NCBI RefSeq assembly: GCF_030646165.1 | Contig: NZ_JAUTDO010000010.1 | Coordinates: 62,001 to 126,000, forward strand | Direction of reading: 5' to 3' | DNA from: Conexibacter sp. CPCC 206217 | GTDB taxonomy: Bacteria > Actinomycetota > Thermoleophilia > Solirubrobacterales > Solirubrobacteraceae | Length of the DNA stretch: 64,000 nt | Shown: in pieces, positions 60,701-64,000 of the stretch | How the letters are laid out: every line of letters starts with the position of its first letter | How positions within the stretch are numbered: position 1 is the first letter of the stretch | The notes under the pieces: generated by a model | The model's database searches: none | Told to the model about the DNA's origin: nothing | Seen by the model: only the letters and a program-made list of their open reading frames with translations | Made by a program: the position numbers and the translations under genes

Positions 60701-60928
60701 GTCGTGCAGGCGAAGCGCAGAGACGCCGGCGTCGCGGTGACCGACCGGATCGAGCTGCGCCTCGGCGGCAGCGAGGAGCTGCTGGTCGCCTGTCGCGAGC
60801 ACGAGCGCTACGTCGCGAGCGAGACGCTCGCGACGACCGTCGTCTACGCCGACGGCGGCGACCGGGTCGAGGTCGAGGGCAAGCCTCTGACGGTGGCGGT
60901 GGCGCCGAGGGTCCCCGCCCCCGCCTGA
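57716..60928 (+). CDS. ileS: Isoleucyl-tRNA synthetase, IleRS2 type, with swapped HIGH motif
   Basis: 1070 residues, the length of eukaryote-like IleRS2. The class-I signature normally HxGH reads GSHH (58-61) in ANGNPGSHHVLL; the GxHH form is known in a subset of IleRS2 linked to strong mupirocin resistance. KMSKS (603-607) is normal. The CP1 editing segment reads WTTQPWTLFAN (231-241) instead of the usual WTTTPWTLPSN, which may alter proofreading. Zinc-type Cys pairs CPRCG and CWRC are present. It ends the operon starting at 52493 and is followed by a 24-bp palindrome. Whether it is the only IleRS of the cell cannot be told here. Confidence 0.95.
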   Translation: MREPHRPVDKRPDFPQIEQRVLDRWREERTFQRALAQREGGPVFSFIEGPPTANGNPGSHHVLLRSFKDFYMRYRTMCGFDVPRKAGWDCHGLPVELEVEKQLGFDSKREIEEYGIAKFNERCRESNDHYIGAWEKMTERVGFWIDLEGAFRTGTPEYIESVWWSLHELWDRGLIYEGHKVVPYCPRCGTALSSHETAMGYHDTDDLTATVKLPVTERRGPLREGDAFLIWTTQPWTLFANCAVAIDPDVRYVRVRRDGEVYVLAEERVEATLGSEGVEVLDRFPGRTIVDARYEPPFPHLPDHGPRSHSVLAAEHVTLDKGTGLVHTAMAFGEEDFVLCERHGIPLVNPVRADGTYDERIEGWEGEFVGDATPRVVESLRAAGKLLEAAHYTHSYPHCWRCDSKLLYYAKESWYIATRDQRHSMLEQNRRIDWRPEHVRDGRFGNWLQGNVDWALSRDRYWGTPLPIWVCSSPTCDARHCVGSVEELRELAGELPRDLHRPYIDEVTWGCAVDGCDGSMRRVRATIDTWYDSACMPFAQFHYPFEGVDEFRAQFPPSFICEGIDQTRGWFYTSLAVSTLLFDDIPFQTAVCVGHVQDRDGHKMSKSRGNAVDPWDVLERHGADAFRWYYLASQQPWAGYRFSRDAVEEAVKQVLMPLWQTYSFYVLYANIERFDARAAAAAPPVARRSEMDRWVLSRLQGVVTEMRERADAFDAHGATQVALQWLDDLSNWYVRLSRPRFWDSETAGPALATLRECLLTTVKLLAPALPFACEELYENLVGGVNGVFRAEPRSVHLCDYPVASARLVDRRLETDMSWAREAIGLGRDARARSKLKVRQPLGRVIVCTADRRGSAAVERMSRLICTELNVKSVEVVADELALERPLVLPNLQRLGPRCGRDMGAIVTSLRTRDGDEALRALREHGVLTVRVGDPGDLLDPPRTYALAENDLVVRRVPREGLVLSSRGGGLGLVVAIDTRLDEPLVREGLAREIVRVVQAKRRDAGVAVTDRIELRLGGSEELLVACREHERYVASETLATTVVYADGGDRVEVEGKPLTVAVAPRVPAPA

Positions 60929-60941
60929 GCTGGCGCGTCAG

Positions 60942-60992
60942 CGATGAGGGCAGGTTTGGTGTCGTGTGACGACACCAAACCTGCCCTCATCG
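60942..60992. terminator. Perfect 24-bp palindrome after ileS, containing dispersed repeat copy 2
   Basis: Arms of 24 bases match exactly around a 3-base centre (60966-60968). The inner 29 bases (60953-60981) are the same element as 6340-6368 inside the TPP-enzyme gene. It lies 13 bases after the ileS stop and before the next promoter, so it probably acts as terminator. The outer 11 bases of each arm are unique to this copy. Confidence 0.75.
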
Positions 60993-61048
60993 GTGGGGTG
61001 TGCCACACGTGTGGTTGATCGCACAGTTTGGTGTGACATGGATCCGTG

Positions 61049-61054
61049 TAGCAT
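61049..61054 (+). promoter_or_regulatory. -10 element for a leaderless membrane-protein mRNA
   Basis: TAGCAT lies exactly 6 bases before the ATG at 61061, so transcription would start at the start codon. One of nine similar cases in the window. Confidence 0.5.
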
Positions 61055-61060
61055 TGCGGG

Positions 61061-62962
61061 ATGTTCGCCGTCATCGAAGAGCCAGCCGGCGGCGCGGCCA
61101 TCGGCGAGATCGTGCTCGCCTCGTCCGCCGCGCTCGTCCTCACCGTCGCCCTGCTCGTCTTCGGGCTCGGCCACCGCGCCGGACGCGTCGCGCTGCTGGG
61201 CCGGCTCGCCGGCTTCGCCGAGCGCCGCTCCGGGCTGCCCGGCTGGGTCGCGCTGCCGTCCGCGATCGCGGGCGTCTCGCTGCTGCTGGCCGTCTTCGGC
61301 ATGTACTGGGACATCTCGCTGCACATCGACGTCGGGCGCGACGAGGGGCCGTTGGCGAATCCCGCTCACTACTTCATCCTCGGCGGCCTGTTCGGGATCT
61401 TCGCCGCGGGCGTGATCGCGATCGTGCTGCCGCACGGCAAGCCGAGCGCCTCCTCGATCAAGATCGGCGAGGAGTGGTGGGCGCCGCTCGGCGGTCTGCT
61501 GATGTGCGCCTCCGCGGGCTTCGCGCTGATGGGCTTCCCGCTCGACGACGTCTGGCACCGCCTCTTCGGCCAGGACGTGACGCTGTGGGGCCCGACGCAC
61601 CTGATGCTGATCGGCGGCGCGTCGCTGACGCTGCTGGGGATGGCGGTGCTGCTGGTGGAGGGGCAACGGTCCGGCGGCCGCGTGAGGGAGCCGTCTCGCA
61701 TCCACGACACGGCCACCCTCACGCGAGCGCCGATGCTGCGTGCCGAGCCGGCCTGGATCCTCCTCGCCCGTCGCGTCGCGCTGTGCGGCGCCTTCCTGCT
61801 CGGGCTGTCGACCTTCCAGGCCGAGTTCGACTTCGGCGTGCCGCAGTTCCGCTTCGTCTTCGCGCCGCTGCTGATCATGCTCGCGGCCGGCGCCGGGCTC
61901 GTCGCGGTGCGCATCTGGGCGGGCCGCGGCGCGGCGCTCGGCGCGGTCGCGTTCTTCCTGCTGGTGCGCGGCCTGCTGGCGCTCGTCGTCGGGCCGGTGC
62001 TCGGTGAGACGACGCCGCGCTTTCCGCTCTACCTCGCCTCCGCGCTCGTCGTCGAGGCCGTCGCGCTGCTGCCCGGCAGCACGCGCCGGCCGCTGCGCTT
62101 CGGGCTGCTGACCGGCGTCGGGATCGGCACCGTCGGGCTGGCGGCCGAGTGGGGCTGGAGCCACGTCTGGATGCCGCTGCCGTGGCCGTCGCAACTGCTG
62201 CCCGAGGCGCTGCTGTTCGGCTTCGCGAGCGCGCTCGCCGGGTCGTTGATCGGCGCCTGGATCGGCGACCGGCTCGCGCTCGAGCGCCGCCCGCACGACC
62301 GCCGCCTCGACGTCGCCGCGCTGACCGGCGCCGTCGGCGTCGCGGCGCTGATCGGGATCGCGCTCTACAAGCCGCCGGTGCAGGGCGTGCGCGCGGCGGT
62401 GACGCTGACGGATGTGCAGGCTCCCAACCGCGAGGTCATGGCGACCGTCCGCCTGACGCCGCGCGACGCCGCAGACGGCGCTGAGTGGCTGACCGCGACC
62501 GCGTGGCAGGGCGGCGGCTTCGTCGTCGACCGGTTGGAGCGCGTGCGCGAGGGCGTGTACCGCACGACGCGGCCGATCCCGGTGCACGGCGACTGGAAGG
62601 CGCTGATCCGCATGCAGCGCGGCAACACGCTCAGCGGCGTCCCGATCTACCTGCCCGAGGACCGCGCGATCCCCGCGCCCGAGGTGCCGGCGCCGGCCGC
62701 GTTCGAGCGCACCTTCGTCGCCGACCACACGCTGCTGCAGCGCGAGCAGAAGGCGGCGGCCGGCTGGCTGTGGGGCGTCGCCTACGCCGTCGTCGGCCTG
62801 ATCACGTTGACGCTGCTGGCGCTGATGGCATGGGCGCTGCGGCGGCTGTCGGCGGCGGCGGAGGAGCCGCCGGACGGGACCGCGACCGCGACCGAGGCGG
62901 CGCGCCCGCCCGCGCCGCGCACGAGCGTGCCGCGGCCGGCGCACAGCGGCGGCGGGGCGTGA
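61061..62962 (+). CDS. Large polytopic membrane protein of unknown function
   Basis: 633 residues with about 12 hydrophobic helices (to residue ~450), then an outside domain of about 110 residues (beta-rich, from VTLTDVQAPNREVMA), one more helix (~565-590) and a Pro/Ala/Thr tail. Intramembrane polar residues appear in MYWDISLHIDVGRDEG and PLDDVWHRLFGQDVTLWGPTH, which contain several His and Asp and could bind metal or heme. I do not recognise the family. A FixH/CopD-like role is only a guess. Leaderless start after TAGCAT. Confidence 0.6.
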   Translation: MFAVIEEPAGGAAIGEIVLASSAALVLTVALLVFGLGHRAGRVALLGRLAGFAERRSGLPGWVALPSAIAGVSLLLAVFGMYWDISLHIDVGRDEGPLANPAHYFILGGLFGIFAAGVIAIVLPHGKPSASSIKIGEEWWAPLGGLLMCASAGFALMGFPLDDVWHRLFGQDVTLWGPTHLMLIGGASLTLLGMAVLLVEGQRSGGRVREPSRIHDTATLTRAPMLRAEPAWILLARRVALCGAFLLGLSTFQAEFDFGVPQFRFVFAPLLIMLAAGAGLVAVRIWAGRGAALGAVAFFLLVRGLLALVVGPVLGETTPRFPLYLASALVVEAVALLPGSTRRPLRFGLLTGVGIGTVGLAAEWGWSHVWMPLPWPSQLLPEALLFGFASALAGSLIGAWIGDRLALERRPHDRRLDVAALTGAVGVAALIGIALYKPPVQGVRAAVTLTDVQAPNREVMATVRLTPRDAADGAEWLTATAWQGGGFVVDRLERVREGVYRTTRPIPVHGDWKALIRMQRGNTLSGVPIYLPEDRAIPAPEVPAPAAFERTFVADHTLLQREQKAAAGWLWGVAYAVVGLITLTLLALMAWALRRLSAAAEEPPDGTATATEAARPPAPRTSVPRPAHSGGGA

Positions 62963-62966
62963 TGCC

Positions 62967-64000
62967 ATGCTGGACGAGATGAGCGCGCGCGGCAAGAGCG
63001 GCAGGGTGGCGGGCAACGGGAAGAGCGCGCGCGGCGCCCGTCGCCGGGTCGAGGCCGGCGCGCTGCTCGGCGTCGGGGCGACCGTCGCCGTGTGGGAGGC
63101 GGCGCGGCAGCGCGACCTGCGGCGGATCGAGCGCGATCCCAACCACGAGTTGCTGTTCGACATACCCAGCGGCGAGCAGCTCGACGTCGTCTCGCGCGAC
63201 GGCACGCGGCTGCGGGCGGAGCTGTTCGGCCCCGCCGACGCGCCGCCGTTGGTGCTCGTGCACGGTTGGACCTGCGCGCGCCGCTTCTGGACGCTGCAGC
63301 TGCACGCGCTCGCCGATCGCCACCGGATCGTCACGTACGACCTGCGCGGCCACGGCGACAGCGGGGACCCGGTCGACGCGGACTTCTCGACGGACGCGCT
63401 CGCGGAGGATCTGCAGGCGGTGCTCGAGGCCGCGCTGCCCGGCGACCGCAGAGCGCTGCTCGTCGGTCACTCGCTCGGTGCGATGTCGGTCGTCGCGTGG
63501 GCGTCGCGCTTCCCGCGCGAGCTGCAGGCGCGCGCGGCCGGCGCGGCGCTGCTCAACACCGGCCTCGGCGGCCTCGTCGACGAGGCGCTGATCCTGAAGC
63601 TGCCGTCGGGCGCCAGACGTGCGAAGGCGATCGCCGGCGGGATCGTGCTGAGCGCGACCGCACCGCTGCCGCCAGCCTCGCCGCTGAGCCTGCGCGCGAT
63701 CCAGTACGTCGCTTTGTCCCCGTCGGCGACGCCCGCGCAGGTCGCGTTCTGCCAGGAGATGGTGCTGCAGACGCGGCGCGACGTGCGGGCCGGCTTCGGC
63801 CGCACGCTCTCGCGCCTGGACCTCGTCGACGCGCTCGCCGACCTGACGGTGCCGGCGCTGGTGCTCGGCGGCGCGCGCGACCGCCTCACACCGCCGCCGC
63901 ACGTCGAGCGGATGGCGGCGGCGCTGCCGCAGCTGGTCGAGCGCGTCGAGGTGGCGGACGTCGGCCACATGGCGCCGATCGAGGCTCCCGAGGCGGTCAA
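62967..64000 (+). CDS. Alpha/beta-fold hydrolase, 3' end beyond the window
   Basis: At least 344 residues; the frame stays open to the window end. A basic, Gly-rich N-terminus with a short hydrophobic stretch (GALLGVGATVAVWEAA, about 31-46) may anchor it at the membrane. The hydrolase core has LVHGWTC, nucleophile Ser in GHSLGAMS, Asp in GGARDRLTPP and His in VADVGHMAP. The order matches epoxide-hydrolase/lipase-like enzymes. It starts 4 bases after the membrane-protein stop, with ATG 62979 as an alternative. Confidence 0.8.
   Translation, partial: MLDEMSARGKSGRVAGNGKSARGARRRVEAGALLGVGATVAVWEAARQRDLRRIERDPNHELLFDIPSGEQLDVVSRDGTRLRAELFGPADAPPLVLVHGWTCARRFWTLQLHALADRHRIVTYDLRGHGDSGDPVDADFSTDALAEDLQAVLEAALPGDRRALLVGHSLGAMSVVAWASRFPRELQARAAGAALLNTGLGGLVDEALILKLPSGARRAKAIAGGIVLSATAPLPPASPLSLRAIQYVALSPSATPAQVAFCQEMVLQTRRDVRAGFGRTLSRLDLVDALADLTVPALVLGGARDRLTPPPHVERMAAALPQLVERVEVADVGHMAPIEAPEAV

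Noticed and set aside
56510..60802. 1430-codon minus-strand open frame opposite ileS
   Set aside because: Low-complexity Arg/Ala/Val sequence antisense to a well-conserved synthetase. Long antisense frames are common at this GC.
56908..60969. 1353-codon plus-strand frame overlapping AlaX and ileS
   Set aside because: Same strand but different frame from ileS, Arg/Ala-rich with no motifs; shadow frame.
60942..61060. Attachment site or phage integration scar after ileS
   Set aside because: A palindrome and short GTGTGG repeats are present but no integrase, tRNA gene or foreign segment is nearby.

Overview
This window is a high-GC (about 72% by eye), gene-dense bacterial chromosome segment. 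I count about 57 protein genes, several structured RNA elements, and no tRNA or rRNA. The gene families and the frequent leaderless starts point to an actinobacterium. My best guess is Thermoleophilia/Solirubrobacterales, Conexibacter-like. That placement is inference. No insertion sequence, prophage, integrase or CRISPR array is visible. One gene, an HNH nuclease at 32773-33975, is visibly less GC-rich than its surroundings.

Layout, first half. 1-5.7 kb: end of a SixA-type phosphatase, then a tight four-gene amidoligase operon (C26 hydrolase, AsnO-like amidotransferase, circularly permuted ATP-grasp, GCS2 ligase). 5.8-8.4 kb: a TPP enzyme and a cyclase-family hydrolase. 8.4-11.4 kb: an ECF sigma factor with two tandem paralogous membrane-anchored proteins. 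11.6-14 kb: an APC permease and an MscS channel. 14-18.8 kb: a cell-wall locus (membrane-anchored Mur ligase and alpha/beta hydrolase, divergent from two tandem D-Ala-D-Ala ligases). 19-20.8 kb: a UspA protein and a GH3 hexosaminidase. 21-24.7 kb: a sulfate ABC transporter operon. 24.7-25.9 kb: small genes. 25.9-31.1 kb: VWA, MoxR, DUF58, VWA and HtrA.

Layout, second half. 31.3-34.5 kb: PiT phosphate transporter, the HNH nuclease and YtoQ. 34.5-40.7 kb: a GAF/SARP-like regulator, a PHP-glycosyltransferase fusion, a small membrane protein and an aldehyde dehydrogenase. 40.7-47.3 kb: LysR and a TDT transporter, oxidoreductases, a two-domain VOC enzyme and a membrane protein with a GxGD motif. 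47.4-50.1 kb: a taurine ABC transporter. 50.2-52.1 kb: PPK2 and a TerC/Alx protein separated by a predicted manganese (yybP-ykoY) riboswitch. 52.5-60.9 kb: a compact run of a methyltransferase, cupin, acylating acetaldehyde dehydrogenase, 4-hydroxy-2-oxovalerate aldolase, hydratase, AlaX-like editing protein and an unusual IleRS2. The window ends with a polytopic membrane protein and a partial alpha/beta hydrolase.

The most interesting region is 52.1-60.9 kb. C-C bond-forming/cleaving enzymes, a methyltransferase, a tRNA-editing protein and an IleRS2 with a swapped GSHH signature are packed in one direction behind a structured leader. I propose, as a hypothesis only, that this is a pathway for an isoleucine-like amino acid with a built-in resistant IleRS. 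Other points worth attention are the amidoligase operon, the membrane Mur ligase/double Ddl locus, the Mn riboswitch that starts inside the ppk2 stop codon, a dispersed palindromic repeat that sits inside one gene and between two others, long palindromic terminators at convergent gene ends, and a repeated TANNNT-to-start-codon spacing that implies widespread leaderless mRNAs.
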